From Chrysochromulina tobinii (taxonomy: Eukaryota > Haptophyta > Prymnesiales > Chrysochromulinaceae), in contig JWZX01003410.1 of the NCBI GenBank assembly GCA_001275005.1, positions 1 through 25,263 of the forward strand: DNA of 25,263 nucleotides. The letters run 5' to 3'. The notes under the pieces are model-generated. The model worked only from the letters and a program-made list of their open reading frames with translations, did not search any database and was not told the origin of the DNA. This document shows, piece by piece, positions 1-9,065 of the stretch. Each line of letters opens with the position of its first letter. Within the stretch, counting starts at the first letter, position 1. Made by a program: the position numbers and the translations under genes.

Positions 1-197
1 TTGTAACTTTTCGTTGCATTCTTTTAACACTAGTAAGAGAAAAAGCCGAAATTCTTGAATTTTACTTTTCTCAAATTCTTGATTTTTTGCGTTTTTATAT
101 CCGTTTTTAACGTTATTTTTTTCTTTGACTAAACCTACACCTTGTGTCTTTTAGCTTTTGTGTTTTATTAGTAAAAACACCTTCTTTTTGTCTTTTC
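1..197 (+). repeat. remainder of repeat copy B, leader of orf437
   Basis: Shared blocks with copy A: GTAACTTTTCGTTGCATTC, GTAAGAGAAAAAGCCGAAAT, TTCTTGAATTTT, then CTTTTAGCTTTTGTGTTTTA and GTAAAAACACCTTCTTTTTG. The repeat ends just upstream of the first ATG of orf437, so the leader of that gene is repeat sequence. No promoter motif is recognisable. Confidence 0.8.
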
Positions 198-200
198 ATG

Positions 201-260
201 ATGTCTTTTTTTTCTTCACTAAAACAATTTTCTATTAAGCAAATTATTCCTGTTCTATTA
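201..260 (+). repeat. diverged duplicate of the atp6 5' coding end
   Basis: Aligned with 9066-9124, about 49 of 60 bases match, with one single-base gap in the T run. It encodes the first 20 residues of orf437, of which about 14 match Atp6 (for example M-S-F-F-S, Q-F-S-I, I-I-P). Confidence 0.85.
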
Positions 261-1514
261 CGTGTTTGTAACTACACTACAAAAAATACACTGGAAACAG
301 TCTCTACAATTCCAGCCGAGGCGAGTACACCAAGCACTGCACGCTCTCGAGGCATGGCTTATCAAAATGCAGTTGCAGAGCAACTACGCAAAACTTTAAA
401 CACGTTTGGTTTTCAGGTCATCGACAACACCGATAAGAGTAACAATAAAGAGGATTACTCTCCTATCGATATCCTTATAAAGAACAATAGTGGTGTCACT
501 ATTGGTGTCGAAGTTAAGGACTTTGATGCTATGTCTTTTGGGACCACTACTTTAGTTTTTTTTGACCACGACCAAGCCGTTGAGACGCTTCTTGACTTTA
601 ATAAGTGGCCTAAAGAAGCTCAACAAAAAGCTATACAAATAATAGAGGACGAAAAGGAAAACCGACAGTCTCAACAAATGCTTACGCTTTCTAACGTATT
701 GGCTAACGAGACCGACAACGCTTGGTTGCACTGAATTTCTTGCTCCCACCCCCTTCAACAATTGTCAAGAGGTTACTGTCTAACGAAAAGATCCATGAAT
801 AACCTAGCTCAACAGGAGCTGTGGTTACAAGTATTCGCTGCTAACTTCCCTCGGTGAATAAAAACAAGAAACGATCTCTTGATCGATGCCGCGCACCCAG
901 GATTTATGGCTCGTCAGCGCTTAAATTCTAGTATCTTTGGTGGTGAACTGCTTCCTTTTAAACAGGAGGACATGACCCTACGGTCTTGACGTAATTTTGT
1001 TGAAGACAATCACCTTTACCAAAACCAACGTTTCCTTTTACCGGATACACCGACATCAACAACGAATCTCACTGGTCCAGATATTCTCCGTGCGTTTTAT
1101 CGTAATGCTGGAGCATCGTACATCCAGATTCGTAACAAAGGTCTTTTTCATTTAGGTCACGATATGTTGAATCTTGGTGTGCCGTTGTTTAACCCTGTCA
1201 ATTGCGGTTGTCATATATATCTTCGCGTACAAAAAGACACGAATGTATCGGCTCCTACAAGTATTTTTAATGGTTCTGCCACGATTGCCTTGTGCGCGGA
1301 CACTGTAATGTTCCGTCAAAATTTAGAACCATCACCTTATTCTTTGGATGGTGATGGTGGGTTCCAACAACCCGCAATTAACAGTTCTTCCTATTTTGAC
1401 GTGGTTAAACGTCTTAAAAAGGTAAACATGCTTAAAAGCCTTACCGTTGTAGACCCTATCAAAATTGTGGACCCTATCAAAAAAAAATACAAAAAAAATA
1501 AGAATACCCGTTAA
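201..1514 (+). CDS. orf437: putative PD-(D/E)XK-type endonuclease with an atp6-derived N-terminus
   Basis: Read with UGA as Trp, the frame is open for 437 codons; TGA codons at 732, 855 and 987 would otherwise break it. Start ATG 201 (ATG 198 also possible; an in-frame GTG lies at 144). Residues 1-20 resemble the start of Atp6 in this window (about 14 of 20 identical). Residues 60-106 hold a PD-(D/E)XK-like core: Glu60 in a predicted helix, P-I-D at 88-90, then after 13 residues E-V-K at 104-106 at the end of a hydrophobic strand. A later stretch rich in beta-type sequence (YIQIRNKGLFHLG, then a C-G-C motif) resembles DNA-binding or specificity halves of restriction enzymes, but I cannot name a family. 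The tail is Lys-rich with a tandem VDPIK repeat. It ends 7 nt before nad4. By eye it uses more C-ending codons than its neighbours, suggesting acquisition. Mixed TGG and TGA Trp codons show it is adapted to this code. The nuclease role is inference. Confidence 0.75.
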
Positions 1515-1521
1515 CTTTTTG

Positions 1522-2952
1522 ATGCTATTATCTACTATTATTTCTCTACCTTTGTTTGGTTGTTTAGTTCTTGTTTTTATTAATAAAACAGAAATCAACT
1601 TTATACGTAATTTTTCACTTTTTTGATCTTTGCTAATCCTCAATGTATGTGTCACTTTATTATTTTTTTTTGATACCTCGTCAACACACTTCCAATTTCT
1701 TGAAACTACTTCTTGGTTTAGTTCTATCAATATCAACATAGTTCTTGGTATTGATGGTCTATCGCTGATTATGATGTTATTAACCGCTTTTTTAATACCT
1801 GTTTGTATTTTGCTTTGTTGAAATAAATCATTAACTAATCAAGCCAAAGAATACTCGATTGCTTTTTTTGGTCTTGAAGCAATCTTATTCTGCGTCTTTT
1901 CTAGTTTGGATTTAATGCTTTTTTATATTTTGTTTGAAGCTGTTTTAATTCCTATGTATTTAATCATTGGCTTTTATGGATCACGTGAGCGTCGAATTCG
2001 TTCTTCTTATATGTTGTTTTTGTATACTTTAATCAGTTCTATTATTATGTTCGTTTCGATTCTTTTTATATTCTTTAACTACGGTACAACTGACTACCTA
2101 ATTCTTCGAACCGTAGAATTTGAGCCACTTTCAGAAAAACTTTGTTGATTAGCATTTTTCTTGTCGTTTGCTGTGAAAATGCCATTGGTCCCCTTTCACA
2201 TTTGGTTGCCTGAAGCTCACTGCGAAGCTCCGACATCAGGGTCCGTTATTTTAGCCGGTATTTTGCTTAAATTGGGTGGTTATGGGTTTTTGCGTTATTC
2301 TGTGGGTCTTTTTCCTGACGCTTCCGCTTTTTTTACACCCTTTATTTTTGTTATTAGTATTTTAGGAATCGTATACGCTTCTATTACAACAATTCAACAA
2401 GTTGATCTAAAAAAGATTATTGCATATTCTTCCGTTGGTCATATGGGTGTTGTTACAATTGGTATTTTTTCTTCCGCATCACAAAGTATCTTAGGCTCTG
2501 TTTTCTTAATGGTTAGTCATGGAATTGTCTCCGGTGCGTTGTTTTTATGTATTGGTTTATTGTATGAACGACATCACACTCGTATTATCAAATACTATTC
2601 TGGTTTATTAACAACAATGCCATTATTTTCTACCTTTTTTACCCTTTTCACTATGGCAAATATTGGTTTGCCTGGAACTAGTAGTTTCATTGGTGAGTTT
2701 TTAATAATCGCTGGTTGTTTGTTAACAAACAGTTGAGGTGCTTTCTTCTCTGCTTCAGGTATGGTTTTAGGTGCTGCTTATAGTCTTTGGTTATTAAATC
2801 GTATTCTGTTCGGGAATATCAAAAAGTTTTCTATTCAAGAATATCACGATTTAACTCGTATCGAATTTTATTATCTTTTTCCTTATGGTCTTTTGACCGT
2901 TATTTTTGGTCTTTTTCCTGAAATACTTATTAATTACATTTATATTGTTTAG
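1522..2952 (+). CDS. nad4: NADH dehydrogenase subunit 4
   Basis: Proton-pumping antiporter-like membrane subunit of complex I, in the inner membrane. The 476-codon frame is open only if TGA is Trp (for example codons after MLLLTAF..ILLC and before LAFFLSF). Hallmarks visible are the motif LVPFHIWLPEAHCEAPTSGS (about residues 222-242), the conserved Glu in ILFEAVLIPMY, and SSVGHMGVV with the upstream Lys pair in QQVDLKKIIAYSS. It has about 13 hydrophobic segments and normal family length. Start ATG 1522 lies 7 nt after orf437. The stop TAG shares its last G with trnG. No frame break. Confidence 0.97.
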
Positions 2953-3022
2953 TGCGTATAAATTAATGGTAGATTTTCAGTCTTCCAAACTGTTCGTGCG
3001 AGTTCGAATCTCGCTACGCACT
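2952..3022 (+). tRNA. trnG: tRNA-Gly (TCC)
   Basis: The acceptor stem GTGCGTA pairs perfectly with TACGCAC. Anticodon loop CTTCCAA gives TCC. T arm GCGAG-TTCGAAT-CTCGC is perfect. The first base is the G of the nad4 stop codon, a one-base overlap. Confidence 0.93.
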
Positions 3023-3034
3023 CGTTTTACTAAA

Positions 3035-5650
3035 ACTATTAAACTTTGAATATATTTTTCCTTATACCTAACGGATAACTTCGCATACATCTATTTAGCT
3101 AGCGTAACTTAAACAACGAAATGCACCTATTTTTGCGTGATCCTAGTGAAGGAAAACCTACAGCTTTAACAAGTTAAAGCTGTTTTTTTGATTATAGATT
3201 AAAAAAATAAGTGAACTGAAACATCTTAGTAACTACCGTATGAAATCAAATGAGAAAGCATAAGTAATGGTGAGTGAAAATGCTTATTAAGATATAGTAT
3301 TCTAATAAAAAATGGATAACACTATATTTTGTATTTTTGTGGTTGTTGTGCTGCATCTTAATAAAAGAAAATTCATTTTCTTAAACATCTGTGATGTATG
3401 ACGGATAGCGAACTAGTATCGTGAGAGAAAGTTGGAAATTAGGTATATCAATATCGATTGTTTTGTGAAAATACAATGTTCCTTTTGTATTATGAGTCAG
3501 TTAGTTAATATAAGTAGCAAGCTCAAATTTAAAGCGTAAATAACTACGATAGTTACTTCTATTACACACGAAGCCAAGTGATCTAGCCAGAATCAGGTTG
3601 AAAATTTACTAAAAATAATTTGAATGACTCGACCGGTGTTTGTTGCAATAAACTCGGATGAATTCTGGTTTGGAATGAAAGGTTAATCAAACTTGGTATA
3701 GCTTGTTTTCTGCGAAATTTCTTTAAGGAAAGCACTCAATTAACTAAATGGTAAATCACTAGTAAAACGAAGGTTGCTTATCCGCATTACTGAATTTTAC
3801 TAAAATAAGAATATTTTGCTGAGTAGTTGGAGCATTTATGAAAAAATAAATGCTCAAAAGGGAAACAACCCACAATGTTTTCTAAGGTTTTGAATTAAGT
3901 TATTAGCTATAAGATTGTTTTTTAATAACGATAACTCGGATAGTAGGCTTAGAAACAGTCATCAACTTTAAAAAACGTAACAGTTTGCGAGTTTAATGTT
4001 AAATTGCATCGAAAATTCATAGAATTTTAGACTTTACCGAAGAAACATAATTTATCAATTAAATTAGTAGCAGAACGCTTTGTATTTCTAATCACATTTT
4101 CGTGAGAAATTTTGATCCATCTCAAAGTCGATAATGCTGATATGAGTAACACAAAAAGATTATAATATCTTTCACCGACAATTAAAGTTTTATCTCTTCG
4201 CTTGATTTAGCGAACTGTTAATCGAACTCTTAGTTTTTCGTGAGTGCGAACGAACAATGAGCATAAGATATTTTGAAATTACAAAAGTTATAAAATGCGT
4301 GTTGTATTATTTGGGTTGTACCACTGCTTTCTTTAACTTTTCTAGAAAAGTTTCTTCTTTTAATTCGTAATAATTCCGAAGCAGGTAAATCAGTTTTAAT
4401 GAACTAAGGTGTTAAATTTAATAAAAGATATGGAACTCGGCAAATTTGCACTGTAACTTAGGAACAAAGTGAGACGCTTTATAAGATGTAAAGTGTTCGT
4501 AGAAAATAAAGGTTAGCAACTGTTTACTAAAAACACACGATTATGCGAATTCAATAGAATAGGTATATGATCCGATTATTGTCCAATGCCAACAGGATAA
4601 AAAAGGTATTTTTATGATAACTTTATAATCTTTGGTAAATGACCGTATTATTTCTGAGTATGGTAATGTAGCGAAATTCCTTGGCTAATAAATATAGTCC
4701 CGCATGAATATAATAATGACTCACCTACTGTCATATCTTTTAGTTTTGTGAAATTGAAATTGGAGTGAAGATTCTCCAAAAAGAATAGAGGACGAAAAGA
4801 CCCTTTTGACCTTTACTATAGTCAACTATTGTAAAAATCAACTATCTTGTTCAGTCTATATAAGAACCTATCATATTTTTCTGCGAAAAGTTGAAAAATT
4901 AGGTAACCTTGAGAAATTATTCTAGCTGCTGATTTTTACTTATCGTGATGAGACAGTAGTTGAGTGGTAGTTTAGTTGGGATGACTGCCTTTGAAACAGT
5001 AGCAAAGGTGTGCATTGGTAAATTCAAACAAAACATTTTGTTTTTGAGCATAAGAGTATATATTTGCTAAACTGTTAGATTGATAAATCACGCAGAGACG
5101 AAAGTCGGTTTTAACGAACCAAATATACCGAATGAAAGGTTATTTGATCATCAGATAAAAGGTACCATAGGGATAACAGAATAATGAAAATCAAGCGACC
5201 ATAGCGACGTTTTCGTTTGTCACCTCGATGTCGACTCGCAATATCCCGCAGCTGAAGCTGGTTGCAAGGGTTTGACTGTTCGTCAAATAAAATTGTACGT
5301 GAGTTGGGTTTAAAACGACGTAAGTCAGTTTTGTTTCTATCCTTATTCTTTTGTAAAAATAGGGCTTTGCTTTTAGTATGAGAAGACCGAAAAGAGAAAG
5401 CCAATGGTATAAAATTATTTTTTCCTAAAGTATTGTTTTGTTGCTACGCTTTTGATGATAAAAATTGACAGAATTTATATTTGAAATCTCTCCTATTTTT
5501 TACGCTCACTGAAGTAATTCTTCTTTGATTATGGTAAGAGATTAATACCTTGATCGGTAAACTGACAATAGGCATGTAAATGTTTGTCAGATTATACGAA
5601 AAATATCATTAACTAATCTATTTAAAGATCTCAATAATTAGACTTAACCT
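3035..5650 (+). rRNA. rnl: large subunit ribosomal RNA (23S-like)
   Basis: Bacterial-type LSU rRNA core of the mitochondrial ribosome. Recognised landmarks: the domain I motif GTGAACTGAAACATCTTAGTA near 3211; GGACGAAAAGACCC near 4791 (domain V entry); the peptidyl-transferase region around 5110-5300, including TACCATAGGGATAACAG at 5163 and GATGTCGACTC at 5228; and the sarcin-ricin loop, read as AGTATGAGAAGACC near 5376. The order is normal and the gene is continuous, with no intron or gene break seen. Length about 2.6 kb, close to bacterial. Both ends are estimates: the 5' end from distance to domain I, the 3' end from about 250 nt beyond the sarcin-ricin loop. ORFs within it on either strand are shadows. 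Confidence 0.93.
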
Positions 5651-5767
5651 TTAAACCTTTTAAAAAATTGCTAAATACATTTCTTTATACAAAAGACAAA
5701 TTTTTTTGTTTTGATTCCAACATTTCCCACACACCCTTGCTTTTAGTAACACTTGAAAATTTGAGAT

Positions 5768-5839
5768 CAAGATGTCGCATAATGGTATTGCACCAGTTTT
5801 GGGAATTGGTCTTTGCGAGTTCGAGTCTTGCCATCTTGT
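5768..5839 (+). tRNA. trnP: tRNA-Pro (TGG)
   Basis: Acceptor CAAGATG pairs with CATCTTG. The anticodon loop TTTGGGA gives TGG. T loop TTCGAGT. It lies about 120 nt downstream of rnl. Confidence 0.9.
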
Positions 5840-5928
5840 CTATAATCTCCTTTTATAATTGTGTCGTTTTCCCTCAAAAAAAGACAACTTTTTATCTTAC
5901 TTTTGGTAATGATTATTTAATAACGTAA

Positions 5929-6017
5929 TTAGAAGTGGTTGAGTGGTTTAAAACGACGCTTTGCTAAAGCGTTAAATGGATTTGTCTATTTCGTGCGTTC
6001 GAATCGCATCTTCTAAA
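5929..6017 (+). tRNA. trnS: tRNA-Ser (GCT)
   Basis: Acceptor TTAGAAG/CTTCTAA. The anticodon stem ACGCT/AGCGT encloses TTGCTAA, giving GCT. A long variable arm typical of class II tRNAs follows. T loop TTCGAAT. Confidence 0.92.
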
Positions 6018-6051
6018 TTTTTGCTATTTTTTTCGTTATTACTCGATTCAG

Positions 6052-6279
6052 ATGATTTTACAAGCTGCAAAACTAATCGGAGCAGGTTTATCCACAATCG
6101 CACTAGCTGGTGTTGGTGCAGGTATCGGTACCGTATTCTCAGCATTAATTACAAGCGTTGCTCGTAACCCTCACTTAATGAAACAATTGTTTGGTTACGC
6201 TATTTTAGGATTCGCTTTAACTGAAGCAATTGCACTTTTTGCTTTAATGATGGCTTTCCTAATTTTGTTTACTTTCTAA
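6052..6279 (+). CDS. atp9: ATP synthase F0 subunit c
   Basis: Proteolipid of the F0 rotor ring in the inner membrane. The 75-residue hairpin has two hydrophobic helices. The first contains the Gly-rich [17 protein letters not shown]. The polar loop is [11 protein letters not shown]. The second helix carries the proton-binding Glu in [14 protein letters not shown] (about residue 60). Length is standard, with no presequence, as expected for an organelle-encoded copy. It stands alone between trnS(GCT) and trnQ. Confidence 0.98.
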   Translation: MILQAAKLIGAGLSTIALAGVGAGIGTVFSALITSVARNPHLMKQLFGYAILGFALTEAIALFALMMAFLILFTF

Positions 6280-6351
6280 TTTTTTCTTGCTATTTTATTT
6301 CGTTGAACATTCTATCAAATCAGTCAAAAACATCACAATACTCTTGATTTA

Positions 6352-6425
6352 AGAAGTATAGCTAAATTGGTTAAAGCGTTTGTTTTTGATACTTTTAATT
6401 GTTGGTTCAAGTCCAACTACTTCTT
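6352..6425 (+). tRNA. trnQ: tRNA-Gln (TTG)
   Basis: Acceptor AGAAGTA/TACTTCT is perfect and the T arm is good. The anticodon loop TTTTGAT gives TTG. The anticodon stem is poor: only the two pairs next to the loop form, because T-T oppositions occupy the rest. Identity is therefore likely but not certain. Confidence 0.75.
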
Positions 6426-6460
6426 TTAATTGCTTTATTTTCTTTACGTTGTTCACTTTG

Positions 6461-7270
6461 ATGTCAATTTTTTCTTTTTATACTCAACGTCACGCTTTTC
6501 ATTTAGTTGATCCTAGCGTATTACCTTTTATTACTGCGATTTCTGCGTTATCTCTTACTTTAGGTAGTGTTTTATATTTTCACGGTCATTCCGGTGGTTT
6601 AGAATCAACTTTTTTTGGTCTTTTTGGTGTATTAACCTGTATGTTCTTATGATGACGTGATGTTGTTCGTGAATCGACACTAGAAGGTCATCATACAAAT
6701 ATCGTACAATTAGGCTTACGTTACGGTATGATTCTATTTATAGTTTCAGAAGTTATGTTCTTTTTTGCTTTTTTCTGAGCTTTTTTTGCCGCAGCTCTTG
6801 CTCCTGTTATCGAAATAGGTTCAATTTGACCACCAAAAGGAATTAACGTGTTTGATCCTATTGAAGTACCTTTGTTGAACACTTTAATTTTACTTTGCTC
6901 TGGTGCTACAGTTACATATGCACACCACGCTATCACTTGTGGTAACAAAGTAGAAGCTGTTTTTGGTCTTGTGTTGACCGTTGTTTTAGCTGCTATTTTC
7001 ACAGGTTTTCAAGCTTTTGAGTACGTTAGTGCTGATTTTACTATTTCCGACGGTATTTACGGTTCAACTTTTTATATGGCAACGGGTTTTCACGGATTTC
7101 ACGTGGCTATTGGAACAATTTTTTTAACCGTTTGTTTAGTTCGCTTAACGTTAAACCACTTTACTATTCAACACCATTTTGGTTTCGAAGCTGCTGCGTT
7201 TTACTGACATTTTGTTGATGTTGTTTGACTCTTTCTATACGTTGCTGTTTATTTTTGAGGAGGTGTTTAA
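6461..7270 (+). CDS. cox3: cytochrome c oxidase subunit 3
   Basis: Core subunit III of complex IV. A 269-residue protein of normal length with seven hydrophobic segments. Family hallmarks are [10 protein letters not shown] near the N-terminus, WWRDVVRE with adjacent TGA Trp codons, the Glu-bearing [41 protein letters not shown] and the ending YWHFVDVVWLFLYV. Several Trp codons are TGA, so a standard-code reading would truncate it repeatedly. ATG 6461 is chosen because it begins at the usual family N-terminus; an apparent longer reading upstream belongs to trnQ. Confidence 0.98.
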
Positions 7271-7292
7271 TCCCGTTTAATAACAATTTTTT

Positions 7293-7377
7293 GAAAGGAT
7301 CGGTTAATTTGGTTAGACCGCAAAATTGTAAATTTTGTTTCTTTATGAAATTATAAGTTCGAGTCTTATTCCTTTCA
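7293..7377 (+). tRNA. trnY: tRNA-Tyr (GTA), class II form
   Basis: Acceptor GAAAGGA/TCCTTTC. Anticodon stem CAAAA/TTTTG around TTGTAAA gives GTA. The extra stretch TTTCTTTATGAAA forms a long, self-pairing variable arm, as in bacterial tRNA-Tyr. Confidence 0.92.
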
Positions 7378-7390
7378 CTATCTCTAATTG

Positions 7391-7750
7391 ATGTTTTTAG
7401 CTAACTATTTTAGTATTTTTCTTTTCTTAGTTTTTAGTATTGTTTTATCGACAGTCATCTTTTTTCTATCGTTTGTTCTTTCTACAAAAATGGATGACGC
7501 AGAAAAATTAACTGCATATGAATGTGGTTTTAACCCTTTTTCTGACTCACGAACAGAATTTGACGTTAAATTCTACATTATTGCCATCTTATTTATTATC
7601 TTTGACTTAGAAATTTCTTTTTTATTTCCTTTTTCTGTTTGTCTTGATAGTGTTTCTACCGTGAGTTTTTATTGTATGCTTTTTTTTCTTTTTGACCTAA
7701 TAATCGGTTTTTTTTATGTGTGAAAAAAGGGTGCTTTAGATTGAGATTAA
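7391..7750 (+). CDS. nad3: NADH dehydrogenase subunit 3
   Basis: Small membrane subunit of complex I near the quinone-site loop. With TGA as Trp it is 119 residues, the family norm. It has three hydrophobic helices. The conserved loop KLTAYECGFNPF (about residues 38-49) holds the redox-switch Cys, followed by FDVKFYIIAILFIIFDLE. The C-terminal VWKKGALDWD includes two TGA Trp codons (7721 and 7742) and matches the usual ending. Start ATG 7391; a TTG one codon upstream is not needed. Confidence 0.97.
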
Positions 7751-7804
7751 TCTTTTGACATCAACTACTAAACTTTTTATCAATGACCTTTTTCTAAATT
7801 TTAC

Positions 7805-8197
7805 ATGATGCCACAATTTGACACTTTTTCTTTTTTTTCTCAACTTTTCTGGGTTTTTGCTGGTTTTTTATCCCTTTACTTAGCTATTTGTTTCTATCTT
7901 TTACCTGCGTTGGGTTCCATTCTGAAGGTACGCAAACGCAAGTTAGCACAAGTTACTACAAGCTCGGAATCTGTTGCTCTAGTTTGTAACAGTTCTTTAT
8001 TGGAATTAACAAAGCAAACATTTAATAGCTATAGCACCAAATTTTCGAATTTAGCTAGCTCTAGTTCTGATTCGTCGTCAGTAACAACATCACTAACAAA
8101 AAATTTGGGTTCTATTACGGTAAAGTTTGCAGCGTCGCGTGAGTTGAATATGACTATTTTTTCCCAAGCACACCGTACGGCTTTGTTATACAAATAA
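7805..8197 (+). CDS. atp8: ATP synthase F0 subunit 8
   Basis: Peripheral-stalk subunit of F0 (ymf19 type in protists). It opens with MMPQFDTFSFFSQLFWVF, the family signature MPQ-D, followed by one or two membrane segments to about residue 38, then a basic stretch KVRKRKLAQ and a Ser-rich hydrophilic tail. 130 residues, usual for protist Atp8. ATG 7808 is an alternative start one codon later. It is followed by trnV and atp4, so stalk genes are grouped. Confidence 0.93.
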   Translation: MMPQFDTFSFFSQLFWVFAGFLSLYLAICFYLLPALGSILKVRKRKLAQVTTSSESVALVCNSSLLELTKQTFNSYSTKFSNLASSSSDSSSVTTSLTKNLGSITVKFAASRELNMTIFSQAHRTALLYK

Positions 8198-8282
8198 TAC
8201 CAAGCGGATCGCTTCGTTGTTTCTTTTACTATGTTACTAATACCTACATTTTGCTCTATGACCCTTTAGTCCCTTTTTAAAT

Positions 8283-8355
8283 TGGTAATTAACTCAATTG
8301 GTAGAGTGCTTCCTTTACACGGAATAAGTTATTGGTTCAAATCCAATATTGCCAA
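8283..8355 (+). tRNA. trnV: tRNA-Val (TAC)
   Basis: Acceptor TGGTAAT/ATTGCCA. Anticodon loop TTTACAC gives TAC, closed by TTCC/GGAA. T arm ATTGG-TTCAAAT-CCAAT. Confidence 0.93.
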
Positions 8356-8409
8356 AAATTCGTAAAAATTGAACACTTTTTAACCTATGAACAACATAAC
8401 CTTCGTTTG

Positions 8410-8972
8410 ATGTTTGACGTTTTCTTTATTGTCTCTCTCTTTTTTTTTCCATTCTTTGTTTTTTCGAAACCGTTGTTTTTAACGAAGAAATTTTACTTGC
8501 TTTATGCTTTTTTAGTTTTATCTTTTTTAGTTTCAATTCTATGGGTGATTCTATTTTTGATACTTTTCAATCACGTGCTGCTAAATTTGAGGAGGATTTA
8601 CTTATTTCTTTCAGCTCTTCAAAGACTGGTCTAGTTTCAAAATTTTCGGACTTTCTTTTATCTCGTGGTTTTTTTACGAAATTCAAGATTTTACAATTGT
8701 GTGTTGCAAATTATTTAACTGTTTTTTCTCGATTCTTCATGCATAAGTGATTTGCTTTATTTTTAGCATCAAGTCAAGCAAAACTCGCAGAATTATCCGC
8801 TTTTGAAAACAAACTTATCGCTATTTTTCAAGAAAAAAGTGTTTCATTATTATTGTACCCTCTAATTTTTCAATCTGTTAAAAGTTCTGTAGCTTTACTA
8901 ACAAGTGCTGGAGCAAAAAAAACGCAGATTTCTATCAAAAAAGCTTCACTATTAAACTTGATATCTAAATAA
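8410..8972 (+). CDS. atp4: ATP synthase F0 subunit 4 (b-type stalk), one apparent frame break
   Basis: Peripheral-stalk subunit (ymf39). The first part, from ATG 8410, encodes two hydrophobic helices (MFDVFFIVSLFFFPFFV, then YLLYAFLVLSFLVSILW). The second part, in the frame one base back, starts at GDSIFDTFQSRAAKFEEDL near 8544 and runs through a charged stalk region with two TGA Trp codons or fewer to TAA 8970-8972. The two parts together match the family plan of two membrane helices followed by a polar, helical stalk containing a G-D-S-like turn. A missing G in the GGG at about 8541-8543 would join them, giving about 187 residues. Either half alone would be atypical. The gene identity is based on architecture, position after atp8 and known haptophyte gene content; Atp4 is poorly conserved. 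Confidence 0.75.
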
Positions 8973-9065
8973 TCTCTCATTTTTCTTTTGATTTTACTGT
9001 TTAAAATACCGGAAAGCACAGCAGACGCTTTGGATCGTATTTACTTTTTCGTTTTTTTTTTCTTG

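Noticed and set aside
144-200. GTG 144 as the start of the first ORF
   Set aside because: The Atp6-like N-terminus starts at ATG 201, and the upstream bases belong to the repeat shared with the right end of the window.
552-1739. Minus-strand ORFs opposite orf437 and nad4
   Set aside because: Composition-driven antisense frames across coding sequence; the + strand protein is coherent through them.
3340-3357. 17-base match between rnl (TGGTTGTTGTGCTGCAT) and nad5 near 15742
   Set aside because: Short, with no extended similarity; plausible by chance in a biased 25-kb sequence.
5111-5404. Minus-strand ORF of 97 codons
   Set aside because: It lies in the most conserved part of rnl (peptidyl-transferase region), so it is a shadow of rRNA.
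8332-8409. Longer N-terminus for atp4 beginning at 8332
   Set aside because: That stretch includes the 3' half of trnV; ATG 8410 starts the first membrane helix.
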